NCBI RefSeq assembly: GCF_021389935.1
Contig: NZ_CP089979.1
Span: forward strand, 5,685,001 to 5,749,000
Origin: Fulvivirga ligni
Lineage (GTDB): Bacteria > Bacteroidota > Bacteroidia > Cytophagales > Cyclobacteriaceae
Length of the DNA: 64,000 bases
Direction of reading: 5' to 3'
Under the pieces are notes generated by a model. It was not told the DNA's origin. It saw nothing but the letters and a program-made list of their open reading frames with translations, and made no database searches. The position numbers were made by a program, and so were the translations under genes. Of this stretch, positions 1 to 8,585 are shown in pieces (the stretch's first letter is position 1; each line of letters starts with the position of its first letter).

Positions 1-353
1 GTAATCACACCATTTTCCTCATTATAGGTGTAAGCTTCAATGCTTCTCACTATTTCGGTTTTCCCATACCCATCAACATAATAAGGGATGGAAATCTCTG
101 CATAATGCATTGCAGAGGCTTTAAATATTTTTATTCTCTTTATTTCCGTGAACTCTATGTTATAATTACCATCCAGGAACACTGAGTGTCCTACGTTAAA
201 TAAGACCACAGCATCCGCTTCCGGGTCCTTTTCATAGAATTCCAGATCCATCTCCGGACTTCCAATCACAGAGAATCGCTTGGACAGTTCCTGTGATTTA
301 CCACTGATCACAATTGTGAAAAGAAAGACAGCTAAGAATAAAAGTCTCTTCAT
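1..353 (-). CDS. DUF3857-type secreted protein, N-terminal part (cut by window edge)
   Basis: The reading frame starts at an ATG at 353 and stays open to base 1, giving about 117 residues; the C-terminus lies outside the window. It begins with a signal peptide (MKRLLFLAVFLFTIVISG, cleavage near GKSQ). The segment that follows resembles the N-terminal DUF3857 domain of Bacteroidota transglutaminase-like proteins, for example in AVVLFNVGHSVFL and FTEIKRIKIFK (family assignment by memory of the pattern). The gene lies 2 bases downstream of the stop of the full-length relative at 356-2197, so the two are probably co-transcribed tandem paralogues. The catalytic transglutaminase core would be in the missing part. 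Confidence 0.75.
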   Translation of the reverse strand, partial: MKRLLFLAVFLFTIVISGKSQELSKRFSVIGSPEMDLEFYEKDPEADAVVLFNVGHSVFLDGNYNIEFTEIKRIKIFKASAMHYAEISIPYYVDGYGKTEIVRSIEAYTYNEENGVI

Positions 354-355
354 AT

Positions 356-2197
356 TTATGGTGTTATAACGGCTGCAACCTTCTTCTCCGCAGCTTCTAT
401 ATTTTCAAAAAATTCGTAAAATTTTGGATATTCAGCCAGGGAATATGTCCGGGTGTAAAGTTCAAATCGGCGAACAAAAAGTATCTGATTACCTTTTTTC
501 TCACATTTTAAAGAAAAACTTCCGTAATCAGAATCCACTGATACTGGGGCAGGTATCTCTACTTTTCCGGACTCTAACCACGACAAGTTATAAACCATAG
601 AGTCTAGCTGATTTACAGGATAATTGATTTTCACTGGTAATTTCCGGGAGGCCGGACGCTCAAACGAAAGGTTCATGGTATGAGGTTGCACTACCTTCAT
701 TCCTGCAATATCCTGCACCTGATCTTTTACCTTACAAGTTAAATTGGCTCCGATATATGTACTATCTCGGTGGTTTTCAGTTAGTTCGAAATTTTCCAAT
801 TCGGTACCTGAATTATGAACAACTCGAGATAAATATTTCTGCTGATCTGCCGCATTAACATTTCTATTTAAGGCATTGTACTGCTCAAAAAATGCTCCTG
901 TCAAATGCTTTTTTATATGCAATTCTCCATTACCCTCATGATCTAATGTATAGTTATAGGTAGTAGCGCTCATGGAATTGTCTGAAGTCAAAGATGGTGT
1001 TTTCACAAATTTGGAGTTACTACCATCCACCACAAAAGCATATCTACCTTGAGTAAAGGTTCCCATATAGTTAAAGGGATTGATCTGAGACGTATTCTCA
1101 AGCCATACGGTATCTTTCTCAAAGGGCACCATGAGCACAACATGATTAAACTGCTGACTTGGAAAATCAAAATCCACATCATCAAACTTATCCCCCGCGT
1201 CAATTAAGGTGTAGTAAGAATTTATACCTACATAAGACAGCATAGCCTTCATATAAATAGTTAACCCTTTACAGTCTCCATACTTTTTATCACAGACATA
1301 GCTGGCGGGAAATGGCTTCAATCCGCCTGTTTCAAGGCTTACGTTGATATATCTGGTATTGTCCTGAAGATAATGGTATAAGATTTTTACAATTTCCTTT
1401 CTATCACTTACGCCCTTTATCAGTTGATCTATCTTTTGCTGTTCTGATACTGGTAGTTCTTCCAGTTTGTAGATCAAATCATTGATCCAAGTACCAAATG
1501 AGCTCCAGGAGTTCTGATAGCCCATGGTTTCATAATAAAATTTGGCTGGCACCAACTTTACACTTGGCGCTATCTCAGTAATTAATGGGCTAAATTTTTC
1601 ATATCCCTCAAATGCTGGTAAGTCGTGTGCCTCCCAGGTTTCAACCACCTCTCCGGCAAAGGTGGAATCATATTTTAGCTCCGGTGAAAAAGATTTTAGC
1701 ACCTTGAAATTCTTCGGATAATGAAGGGATAGTTTGGCGTTTTTCACCGAGACATTTGACGAATAGTAAGGTAGCCAATGGGCGATATAAAAATAATCTT
1801 TAGTGGTCCGCTGGTATTTGTACTCTAATCTGTAAGGATATTCATGACCTTGAAGTGTAAACTCCAGCACCAACTGATCATCATGAAAGGTATCTGTGGT
1901 AAGATCACTATGAACTGAAATATCTTTTTTCTTGAGTTTACGAGTAATATTTCCTCTTGTATCAAGAATATTTGCTTCTAAAAGATCTAAGCTCTCATCT
2001 TTAGAATATGGTAGACTTACCTCTCCGAGCCAGTTATAATCACTACTATAAATTTCATAAGCTACAGACACCTGCTCCACCATATCACCATTGCTTTTGA
2101 TGATAATATCTGTATCATAGTTCAGTAATATAGCATCTGACTGAGCAAAGGATTGCCCGGCAATGAAAAACAATGCCATTACAACTAAAAATCTCAT
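356..2197 (-). CDS. DUF3857 / transglutaminase-like secreted protein
   Basis: 613 residues with an N-terminal signal peptide (MRFLVVMALFFIAGQSFAQS). Residues about 45-230 match the DUF3857 beta-rich domain pattern. Residues about 265-380 form a transglutaminase-like core with the candidate nucleophile Cys in YGDCKGLT and the His in FNHVVL. The third catalytic position, usually Asp in a W-x-D-x-T context, reads WLENTSQ here, so activity is uncertain. The C-terminal part is a beta-rich DUF3858-like region. These periplasmic or surface proteins are common in Bacteroidota but their substrates are unknown. It is followed after 2 bases by a truncated paralogue. Confidence 0.85.
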   Translation of the reverse strand: MRFLVVMALFFIAGQSFAQSDAILLNYDTDIIIKSNGDMVEQVSVAYEIYSSDYNWLGEVSLPYSKDESLDLLEANILDTRGNITRKLKKKDISVHSDLTTDTFHDDQLVLEFTLQGHEYPYRLEYKYQRTTKDYFYIAHWLPYYSSNVSVKNAKLSLHYPKNFKVLKSFSPELKYDSTFAGEVVETWEAHDLPAFEGYEKFSPLITEIAPSVKLVPAKFYYETMGYQNSWSSFGTWINDLIYKLEELPVSEQQKIDQLIKGVSDRKEIVKILYHYLQDNTRYINVSLETGGLKPFPASYVCDKKYGDCKGLTIYMKAMLSYVGINSYYTLIDAGDKFDDVDFDFPSQQFNHVVLMVPFEKDTVWLENTSQINPFNYMGTFTQGRYAFVVDGSNSKFVKTPSLTSDNSMSATTYNYTLDHEGNGELHIKKHLTGAFFEQYNALNRNVNAADQQKYLSRVVHNSGTELENFELTENHRDSTYIGANLTCKVKDQVQDIAGMKVVQPHTMNLSFERPASRKLPVKINYPVNQLDSMVYNLSWLESGKVEIPAPVSVDSDYGSFSLKCEKKGNQILFVRRFELYTRTYSLAEYPKFYEFFENIEAAEKKVAAVITP

Positions 2198-2541
2198 AAA
2201 GCCTACCTATTAAACCTCAAATATTGCACCTCTAATAGTTAAAACAAAATTTTATTAAAATTTTCACATTACTTTATTGAGAGATTATATTTTAGGTTAA
2301 GCCCTCACACTATGAAGTCGCTCTGGTCCAGCCCTTTAGATTAGTATTAACTGTTAGTCGCAATCTCTTAACAAACCGTTAACCCCACATTTTTGGCACA
2401 GCTGATCCACCATGCTAATTTCGGCACTTGAAATACCACGTGGATTTTTTATTAATCAATCTTAACCCAAATGTCTGAGTACCTATATAAGCTAAGGCCT
2501 GCCTAAAAAGCACTTCGGCATTTAAAACAAATACCAAATCA
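2198..2541. other. Intergenic region between divergent genes
   Basis: 344 bases without a convincing gene separate the divergent starts at 2197 (minus) and 2542 (plus), so promoters for both should lie here. I could not find a clean TAnnTTTG element on the plus strand. The region is AT-rich near 2230-2290 and holds only a short palindrome (TTAAC...GTTAA near 2370-2385). The minus-strand ORF entering from 2609 is a shadow of the lipoprotein gene. Confidence 0.5.
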
Positions 2542-3852
2542 ATGCAAAATCTGAATCGTATTTCATTATTCAGCAAGGCTATATTTGCCCTGTGCTTTAT
2601 CACCATCATTTCATGTAAAGACAGTATGCTGGAAGAGGTCAGCTCTACTAAAACTGAACAGGAATCAGTCTTAAATAAAACAAGCTCTACAGCTCGCTTT
2701 TCTGATGACCTGGCTAAAAGATGGGCACCTATTCACTACATGGATGTAGACGCTTCCGGCACTTATGCTGAAGGCGGGAAATCTGATTACATTTCGGCTA
2801 TTAACTATGATGGCGACTGGAATGCACTTAACAACTGGGAAAACGTATCTGCTTACGGCAATTCTCTGTATGCTCATGTATACTATTCTGTAGTAGAAAC
2901 CTCTACGCACTGGTACCTTATATATGCTTTCTTTCACCCAAGAGACTGGACAGACAATCCTTTTTTATACAGCCTGGATCAGCACGAGAATGATCTTGAG
3001 GGTATTTTAATGATGGTTCAAAAGAATGGAAGCACATATGGGTCATTACAAGGTGCGGTTACAGTGAGTCATTCTGATTTCTATTCATACACTACTTCAG
3101 GTAGTCCATTAACCAATGGTAAAGAGAATATTGATGGCACATTACAATTAGCTAACCACGCTGGAGCTATGCACCCGGTAACTGCGCAAGAAGCTAAGGG
3201 TCATGGTCTTAAAGCATGGCCTCAAAATAACATCAACGGTGATGGCATCATCTATTATCCTTCTATGAGTGATGTAGCTCAGAAACCAGCTGACAATTAT
3301 GATAACTATGTAGAATATAAGCTGGTAAACATATTTGAAAATGGCGGACTTTGGGCTCAGAGATTTAACACTAACCTTTTTTATAATGCAGGCGGTGGCT
3401 TTAAAGGAAACAACTTTAAAGATGGCGGCGCTAATGCTCCCTGGGCCTGGAATGATGGTAATGATGGAATAGTTCAAGGAGGTGAAATGGCTACTGATCC
3501 GGCCAAACTTTTTGACAATTACTTTGATGGCATCGGCAATATATCGCATGTGTATACCAGCAATACTTACAACCCGAATGGCGGCGGTGTAGCCACTCTT
3601 TATCAGGATTGTGACTTTAAAGGCTATGCTGTATCTCTTCCGGTGGGTGATTATACACTTGGCCAACTAGAGAGCTTAGGATTATCTAATGATGATGTTT
3701 CTTCTTTAAGAGTAGAAAGCGGTTATAAAATAGTTTTATACTGGAATAATAACTTTTCAGGAAGCACACTTACCAGAACTTCTAATGACAACTGTCTTGG
3801 AAATGAAGGCTGGAACGACGAAGTGAGCTCAGTAAAAGTAATGCACCAGTAA
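2542..3852 (+). CDS. Lipoprotein with C-terminal beta-gamma-crystallin domain
   Basis: 436 residues. The N-terminus has a hydrophobic signal ending in a lipobox (TIISCKD), so it is probably a surface or periplasmic lipoprotein. The middle part (about 60-345) contains aromatic-rich motifs (HWYLIYAFFHPRDW, then HENDLEG) that recall the DUF946/Vps62-like pattern of a YWFFYP strand followed by HEGDWE; this is a resemblance, not a firm assignment. The last 85 residues are a beta-gamma-crystallin domain with two Greek-key motifs. Each ends in a calcium-binding signature of type (N/D)(N/D)xx(S/T)S: NDDVSS and NDEVSS. A strong hairpin terminator follows. Function unknown; calcium-stabilised secreted protein is an inference. 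Confidence 0.8.
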   Translation: MQNLNRISLFSKAIFALCFITIISCKDSMLEEVSSTKTEQESVLNKTSSTARFSDDLAKRWAPIHYMDVDASGTYAEGGKSDYISAINYDGDWNALNNWENVSAYGNSLYAHVYYSVVETSTHWYLIYAFFHPRDWTDNPFLYSLDQHENDLEGILMMVQKNGSTYGSLQGAVTVSHSDFYSYTTSGSPLTNGKENIDGTLQLANHAGAMHPVTAQEAKGHGLKAWPQNNINGDGIIYYPSMSDVAQKPADNYDNYVEYKLVNIFENGGLWAQRFNTNLFYNAGGGFKGNNFKDGGANAPWAWNDGNDGIVQGGEMATDPAKLFDNYFDGIGNISHVYTSNTYNPNGGGVATLYQDCDFKGYAVSLPVGDYTLGQLESLGLSNDDVSSLRVESGYKIVLYWNNNFSGSTLTRTSNDNCLGNEGWNDEVSSVKVMHQ

Positions 3853-3874
3853 GCATTTTCTTTAAATAAAATTA

Positions 3875-3941
3875 GAGTTTCACAGCATTTTAATCGGGTA
3901 AGACCGCTACCTGATTGAAAGCTGTGAAACTCTTGTATTTT
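3875..3941 (+). terminator. Long hairpin terminator or leader hairpin
   Basis: A perfect 12-bp stem (GAGTTTCACAGC at 3875-3886 pairing with 3921-3932) encloses a second stem (AATCGGGTA with TACCTGATT, one G-T pair). A T-rich tail (TTGTATTTTT) follows. It should end transcription of the crystallin-domain lipoprotein gene. The tail ends only a few bases before the ATG at 3947, so the same hairpin also lies in the immediate leader of the phosphatase gene. Confidence 0.8.
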
Positions 3942-3946
3942 TAAAC

Positions 3947-5200
3947 ATGACAAAGACAAAGGTTTTACATGCCCTCCTGATCTTGGCATTAGGATTTTTC
4001 TTTTCTTACTGCACCTCTCCTCAAAAAGAGCTAGCACACCCCACACTATTGAGAAGCCCCTATTTACAGTGCGCCTTCCAGGATAGCATTACTATTTTAT
4101 GGCGAACGGACACCGCCGAAATATGTCATGTAGAATATAAAGATGACTCAAGTTCCGAATGGCAAAAAGCAACCGGTACTACCAGGCTTACCAACACGGG
4201 AATAACTGAAAATGAGGTGGTTATTAAAAACATTCTGCCTAACAGTAAATATGATTACAGAATATTCTCCAACAACATTCAACTGAAAAGCTCTGAGTCC
4301 TATTGGTTCCGGTCACCCATTGCTGATAATGATACTTCCTTCACTTTCTTTGCTGTGGGTGATATAGGTGAGCCTGTAGATTATGGCGGAACACCTGATG
4401 TTTTGGCCAAAGCCCTGGCCCCACATATCGACTCATTAGAATTTGGTGTATTATTAGGTGATATTGTTTATCCTGACGGCCGCAGTGAACTGTATGACGA
4501 AAACCTTTTCCAATACTTTGATCAGGTATTTCCATATGTACCGACCTATGCGCTACTGGGCAACCATGATTGGCATGAACCAGATAGCAATTATGTAAAA
4601 GAATGGAAACTACCTCATAATGAGCATTATTACAGTTTCAACTATGGTAAAGTGCATTTTATAGCACTCGACACAAAATTTGGTGAGCTCTATGAGTATG
4701 AAAAACAAGTAGAATGGCTGAAACAAGACCTTAAAAGCCGCCCTCAAAATAGCGAATGGACACTGGTATTATTACACCATAATGGTAAATCATGCACCTA
4801 CAAGCAAGACTATGAAAATGTGATGAGCCTTTATCCTGTTTTTGATTCTGCCAGGGTAGATCTTGTGCTCAATGGTCATGCCCACACCTACGAAAGGTTG
4901 AACCCAATGGATGGCGAAGGAATGCCGATAGCCGAATATATTGGTAAAATCGTTACTTATGAAATGCCTAAAGGCTTTATCAGCATTACAGTAGGCAGCG
5001 GCGGAAAGTTACGAGGAATAGGATCGGACCCAACTCCTTACACTCCAGACCCTGAGAATTGCCGACATCCTAATTTGGTAGCCAAGGCCGATCACCTGTG
5101 GGCTTATTTACAGCTAAACATTTGCGGAACAACGCTTAAAGCCAAAGCTCTGGGCACAGAGACAGGTAAAATAGTTGATGAATTTACCATCATAAAATAA
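3947..5200 (+). CDS. Purple acid phosphatase-like metallophosphoesterase lipoprotein
   Basis: 417 residues. A signal sequence with lipobox (FFSYCTS) suggests an exported lipoprotein. Residues about 35-125 look like the fibronectin-III-like N-terminal domain of purple acid phosphatases. The catalytic domain then shows the ordered metal-binding motifs of the family: GDIGE, GDIVYPDG, GNHDWHE, LLHHNGKS and GHAHTYER. Such enzymes hydrolyse phosphomonoesters (or phosphodiesters) with a dinuclear metal centre. The start at 3947 is fixed by the signal peptide. It lies directly behind a hairpin with no obvious ribosome-binding site, which is normal for this phylum. Confidence 0.9.
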   Translation: MTKTKVLHALLILALGFFFSYCTSPQKELAHPTLLRSPYLQCAFQDSITILWRTDTAEICHVEYKDDSSSEWQKATGTTRLTNTGITENEVVIKNILPNSKYDYRIFSNNIQLKSSESYWFRSPIADNDTSFTFFAVGDIGEPVDYGGTPDVLAKALAPHIDSLEFGVLLGDIVYPDGRSELYDENLFQYFDQVFPYVPTYALLGNHDWHEPDSNYVKEWKLPHNEHYYSFNYGKVHFIALDTKFGELYEYEKQVEWLKQDLKSRPQNSEWTLVLLHHNGKSCTYKQDYENVMSLYPVFDSARVDLVLNGHAHTYERLNPMDGEGMPIAEYIGKIVTYEMPKGFISITVGSGGKLRGIGSDPTPYTPDPENCRHPNLVAKADHLWAYLQLNICGTTLKAKALGTETGKIVDEFTIIK

Positions 5201-5268
5201 CCTTTTGCTCATAACTATTGGATAATGAAATCTGACCTTTTAAATTGAGTCGCTAAAATTATTGGTAT

Positions 5269-5616
5269 ATGCAAACGGCCATTTTCACTTTGATAGGCAC
5301 AATATTAGGAGGTCTGATTTCTTATTTTTTACAAAGGCAAAAGTTTAATCATGACTTACAAATAAGACGTGAAGCCGATAAAACTGATTTTATAGCAGAA
5401 ACTACGGCCCGTCACTTCCTGAGTCATAAATCATATACAGATCGTTCTTTTGATACTTTAAAGAAGCATTTGGGCGGCTTTGAAGATGATGAACTACGCA
5501 AAATACTGGTACGTGCCGGTGCCATTAGAGACTACCGCAGCGATGGCTCAGAATGGTGGCGACTACTCTCCAGAATGGATGAATATATTGAAAAAAAGAA
5601 GGCCGAACAGGACTAA
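5269..5616 (+). CDS. Small membrane-anchored protein of unknown function
   Basis: 115 residues. One N-terminal membrane segment (about residues 4-20, IFTLIGTILGGLISYFL) is followed by a charged cytoplasmic region rich in Lys, Arg, Asp and Glu, with a helical C-terminus ending KKKAEQD. The topology suggests a membrane-tethered helical protein. I recognise the general type (short proteins starting with LIGTxLGGxISYFLQR in many bacteria) but no function. Its stop overlaps by four bases the stop of a small convergent ORF on the minus strand. It stands 68 bases after the phosphatase gene and may be co-transcribed with it. Confidence 0.75.
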   Translation: MQTAIFTLIGTILGGLISYFLQRQKFNHDLQIRREADKTDFIAETTARHFLSHKSYTDRSFDTLKKHLGGFEDDELRKILVRAGAIRDYRSDGSEWWRLLSRMDEYIEKKKAEQD

Positions 5617-5762
5617 TAGACCAAAGTAAAAAGCACGATAAGCACACAAAACAAGGCCGAATAAAAACCTATTGCTTTAAGCATCTTCATACTTACACTT
5701 TTATCCGCACGGATATTTTTTATAGCCGCAGCATCGAGTAAAAATAAGATTAATGATTCCAT
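5613..5762 (-). CDS. Possible 49-residue membrane protein
   Basis: An ATG at 5762 opens a 49-codon frame ending in TAG at 5613. The product starts MESLILFLLDAA, has a basic middle (KNIRADKSVSMKMLK) and ends in a clear membrane helix (AIGFYSALFCVLIVLFTLVY). It sits 45 bases downstream of the pentapeptide-repeat gene in the same direction, so it could be the last gene of that transcript. Length, topology and position argue for a real small gene, but no homologue is known to me. Confidence 0.45.
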   Translation of the reverse strand: MESLILFLLDAAAIKNIRADKSVSMKMLKAIGFYSALFCVLIVLFTLVY

Positions 5763-5807
5763 AGTGTTTTTCTTTACTAGTGTGATGAGGCCATGGTTTA
5801 TTACAAA

Positions 5808-6371
5808 TTATTTTATCACAATATCATATTTACCCAACAGACCGGCCAGTGACTCCTTAGAAAATTTGGTCTTTTTAAGCTTATTGTTCTCAGGATCAAT
5901 CATAAAGTTAAAAGAGGTGGTCATGTCTGATTTATCAAGATTAGTTCGGTCAAAAGTAGCTCCTGCAAAATCACACTCATGGAATAAGCTCTCAGACATA
6001 TCAGCCTCTACCAAATCCACTTCATGCAGTGAACAGTGGGCAAGCCGGGTTTTCTTTAATGACTTTTTATAAAATGATGAGAAGTTTAAAAGGCAATTTT
6101 CAAATGATACATCGAAAAGAAAGTCATTGCAGGCATCAAAGTGAATACCCATCAGTTTACAGTTTTTAAACCGCACTTCTCTTAATGCCACATCCGCCAT
6201 TTTCACATTGCTGAGGTCACAGCCATCAAAATCGCAATCCATAAAAGTAATACGGCTCAGGTCAGCCTCTGAAAATATACATTGGGTGAAACTACAACCG
6301 TCATATTCGGCAGCTTCTAATCCTCGGGTAAAATCTTCTCCTTTAAAACGTTGATCCTGAACCGTATCCAT
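5808..6371 (-). CDS. Pentapeptide repeat protein
   Basis: 187 residues made largely of A(D/N)Lxx-type pentapeptide repeats, for example DLSRITFMDCDFDGCDLS and, later, ADMSESLFHECDFAGATF, predicted to form a right-handed quadrilateral beta-helix. The break near residues 80-105 and the partner-like arrangement resemble Qnr/McbG-type proteins, which mimic DNA and protect gyrase. That role is an inference from the fold only. It lies 5 bases downstream of the scramblase-like gene and probably shares its transcript. Confidence 0.85.
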   Translation of the reverse strand: MDTVQDQRFKGEDFTRGLEAAEYDGCSFTQCIFSEADLSRITFMDCDFDGCDLSNVKMADVALREVRFKNCKLMGIHFDACNDFLFDVSFENCLLNFSSFYKKSLKKTRLAHCSLHEVDLVEADMSESLFHECDFAGATFDRTNLDKSDMTTSFNFMIDPENNKLKKTKFSKESLAGLLGKYDIVIK

Positions 6372-6376
6372 TATCC

Positions 6377-6964
6377 TTATTCTTTTATTACCATATCAAT
6401 ACACATTACCGCAGCTAAAATAAGTATACGCAACGGATGATCCTGCGGCACTTTCTCATCTATTTGAAGCATGTAATTATCAGCAGTAGTAAAGAGCTCC
6501 TTCCCTATACCTGCCCATTTTTTGTTGATTCTGGCAAACTCTTCATTGCCACTTACGAATTTAAAATCCCAACTGGTCCACTTTCCTTTCAACATGCACA
6601 ACTCTTTTTCGTTCGCATCCAGCACCTTGAACTTCCCGCCTATAGAGAAGAACTTCTGTTTGAATTTACCCACCAGCTTATCCTGGCCGTCATACACCTC
6701 CACAGTACTTAAAAAAAGAGAAATACCTCTACGAACGCTCAGCACTTTTTCACCAGTTCTGGTCTTGATTTCTACATGAAAAGGAGTCATCCTTTTATAA
6801 TCAGTAAACCTGAACATTTTGGTAAAAAAATTAAGCCCATCCTCTCTACAGGTCATGATCATCTCCTGAGTCTGAGGATTGTAAATATCATAGTTATTGG
6901 CCGCTTTAAACATGCCCACATGCTCTTTAATCAAGAACAGATTGTGGTTTAACACTGGATTCAT
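6377..6964 (-). CDS. LURP-one/scramblase-like protein
   Basis: 195 residues without a signal peptide. The pattern is of the tubby-like LURP-one/phospholipid-scramblase superfamily: an N-terminal NLFLIKEHVGMFKAANNYDIY strand set, a core of alternating beta strands (KVLSVRRG, VEVYDGQDKLVGKF, FKVLDANEKELCMLKG) and a hydrophobic C-terminal helix (LRILILAAVMCIDMVI). In bacteria the function is unknown. The first gene of a short minus-strand group with the pentapeptide-repeat protein. Confidence 0.7.
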   Translation of the reverse strand: MNPVLNHNLFLIKEHVGMFKAANNYDIYNPQTQEMIMTCREDGLNFFTKMFRFTDYKRMTPFHVEIKTRTGEKVLSVRRGISLFLSTVEVYDGQDKLVGKFKQKFFSIGGKFKVLDANEKELCMLKGKWTSWDFKFVSGNEEFARINKKWAGIGKELFTTADNYMLQIDEKVPQDHPLRILILAAVMCIDMVIKE

Positions 6965-7163
6965 GTAATAAGATTTGAGGTTTCAGAATAGAAAAACTAT
7001 CCCTTTAGTAAGTTTTAAAGCGTGCAATCTAATACAAAAAAGTAAGAATCAATATTAAATTTGAGGGAGTGCAACTATGACTCCGACTTAAAAATTAACC
7101 ACATTTTGCTTGGCGCAATGCTGTAAGTTCACAAATAGCCCAAATGATGAGAAAATGAATGGG

Positions 7164-7217
7164 TGACTGATTTCTTATTCTAAATGAGTTATTCAATACC
7201 GTGTTAGAGACACTTGT
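7164..7217. repeat. Dispersed repeat R2, copy 1
   Basis: About 53 bases beginning TGACTGATTTC and ending in an ACCGTGT-TAGAGACACT palindrome. It is nearly identical to 8586-8638, and its palindromic end recurs at 11493. It immediately follows the stop of the minus-strand ORF 7217-7762 and marks the outer edge of the accessory block. Confidence 0.75.
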
Positions 7218-7762
7218 CAATTCGCTAACTGCCCGCTATGCCGTTTAGTTGATGTTGGACGTAGCTTTTTAGTTAATATTTTCGCCATGTAATAGTTACA
7301 AAGTAGAATAACTGCAGGAACAGCTATAATTGAAAATCTGCTTATGAATATCAACATGAGCGTCATAGCTAGCCCTGTCAAAATGAATAGCGATAAAAAG
7401 TGAAAAGTCAAAGTTTTGATATTAGCACTTCGAAAGTAGAACAAACCGAATGTAAAAAAGGTCAATGTTAATTGAAGCAGGATTGGAGGAATAAACCATA
7501 AAGGATCCCCTTTAAACTGAATATGAGTGTCAATGATAAATTCTTTGAATGCTATTTCGTTTTGCTGTTGATCGTTAGTCAAATCTGATAATTGAAGTGA
7601 CTGCATTCCTATTGGAGAATAAAAATAGAGCTGTGTTGTCGGTCGATATTTGGTAAAAAAACTGAATTCACCGAATTCATCGTGCTGATATACGCCAACA
7701 AAAAGAAAAGAAATTACAAGAAATGTAACCCCTAAAAGTAAGTATATGTATCTCTTAATCAT
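7217..7762 (-). CDS. Hypothetical membrane protein (cassette-like ORF)
   Basis: 181 residues with four likely membrane segments: near residues 4-24, then 92-110, 118-138 and 142-160, with an extracytoplasmic loop between the first two. The C-terminus is basic (KKLRPTSTKRH). I do not recognise the family. It is the last of a run of same-strand ORFs separated by palindromic linkers; an ACCTATAAC core lies 10 bases upstream of its start and repeat R2 touches its stop codon. Confidence 0.65.
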   Translation of the reverse strand: MIKRYIYLLLGVTFLVISFLFVGVYQHDEFGEFSFFTKYRPTTQLYFYSPIGMQSLQLSDLTNDQQQNEIAFKEFIIDTHIQFKGDPLWFIPPILLQLTLTFFTFGLFYFRSANIKTLTFHFLSLFILTGLAMTLMLIFISRFSIIAVPAVILLCNYYMAKILTKKLRPTSTKRHSGQLAN

Positions 7763-7771
7763 CTAACTGTT

Positions 7772-7826
7772 ACCTATAACGTTTTAGACAAACTGCATTT
7801 TAATGCAGTTTAGGTTTTGTTGTGTA
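7772..7826 (-). repeat. attC-like palindromic linker
   Basis: A compact 55-bp element sits between two same-strand ORFs. The centre is a perfect 10-bp stem with a 2-base loop (AAACTGCATT at 7790-7799 with AATGCAGTTT at 7802-7811). The outer ends are imperfectly complementary (ACCTATAAC at 7772 and GTTGTGTA at 7819). This is the architecture of an integron attC site, but the cores do not match the canonical GTTRRRY. A related element lies at 9202-9258. Confidence 0.45.
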
Positions 7827-7832
7827 CAAGTT

Positions 7833-8471
7833 TTACTTCTTGTCAAATTTTAATGAAACCTTTGGAAATTGAGCATCCATAAACATTTTGCTTCTTCCGT
7901 AAAGGCTTATTTTTCCAACTTTATCGAAAACGTTTATTTGTCCTTGAGCATTTATCAAAACCTCATCACCACAAATACCGCTTTGATGATTTTCGTTTAT
8001 GTACTCCCAATTGCTCTCTATTTCGTCCTTAAACACGATTGTAAATGCTGGTTGAGTATACTCGATTAAGTAGTTGCCATCGTCCATCTGCCTTGGGTTG
8101 AAATCAGGGTGAGAATTGTAGATCTTATCCAAGGTCAGTTTAGCCGATGATACTATATCGGTTTCCCATTCGCTTCTTCTTAGGGCATAGAACCACTTTG
8201 TTTGACCCAAAACTAACGTATCACCTTTAACAAAGGTAGTAGTCGGCATATCATCTACAAATCCATTAATGTAGGTGTCAATAAATTCCTTGCCACTTTC
8301 CATCTCTGTTAAACCTTGTCCAATTTCTCCGACTTTTTGATCAGTATAATCATAGAATACTCTATGACTTAGTTTCCACCCTTTAGGAAGATTAAATGAT
8401 ACGTTTTCTTCTTTGATGACTGTAAAGACTGTCATCCATATTTGCTCTTTCTTATTTTCTTTTTCAGTCAT
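7833..8471 (-). CDS. Hypothetical protein (cassette-like ORF)
   Basis: The longest frame opens at 8513, but its first 14 codons lie inside dispersed repeat R1 and a core-like site. The ATG at 8471 (MTEKENKKEQIW) is therefore the more likely start, giving 212 residues. No signal peptide or membrane segment is evident. The protein is mixed alpha/beta with many aromatic residues; I do not recognise a domain. It is followed after 6 bases by an attC-like linker. Confidence 0.6.
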   Translation of the reverse strand: MTEKENKKEQIWMTVFTVIKEENVSFNLPKGWKLSHRVFYDYTDQKVGEIGQGLTEMESGKEFIDTYINGFVDDMPTTTFVKGDTLVLGQTKWFYALRRSEWETDIVSSAKLTLDKIYNSHPDFNPRQMDDGNYLIEYTQPAFTIVFKDEIESNWEYINENHQSGICGDEVLINAQGQINVFDKVGKISLYGRSKMFMDAQFPKVSLKFDKK

Positions 8472-8485
8472 GCAGTAATTGATGT

Positions 8486-8575
8486 CAACATCCATATAAG
8501 AGACACATAACATTCTCTTATCTCTTTAATGGGTCAATCTAATTAATTTAATTTTTAAAATGAATAGCAGGGTTT
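8486..8575. repeat. Dispersed repeat R1, copy A
   Basis: About 90 bases starting CAACATCCATATAAGAGACA and ending in GAATAGCAGGGTTT. It matches 10969-11058 with only scattered differences. The left end contains an 8-bp inverted repeat (ATAAGAGA/TCTCTTAT) around a 10-base loop. It overlaps the annotated-longest start of the neighbouring ORF. Confidence 0.75.
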
Positions 8576-8585
8576 AATCAATGGC

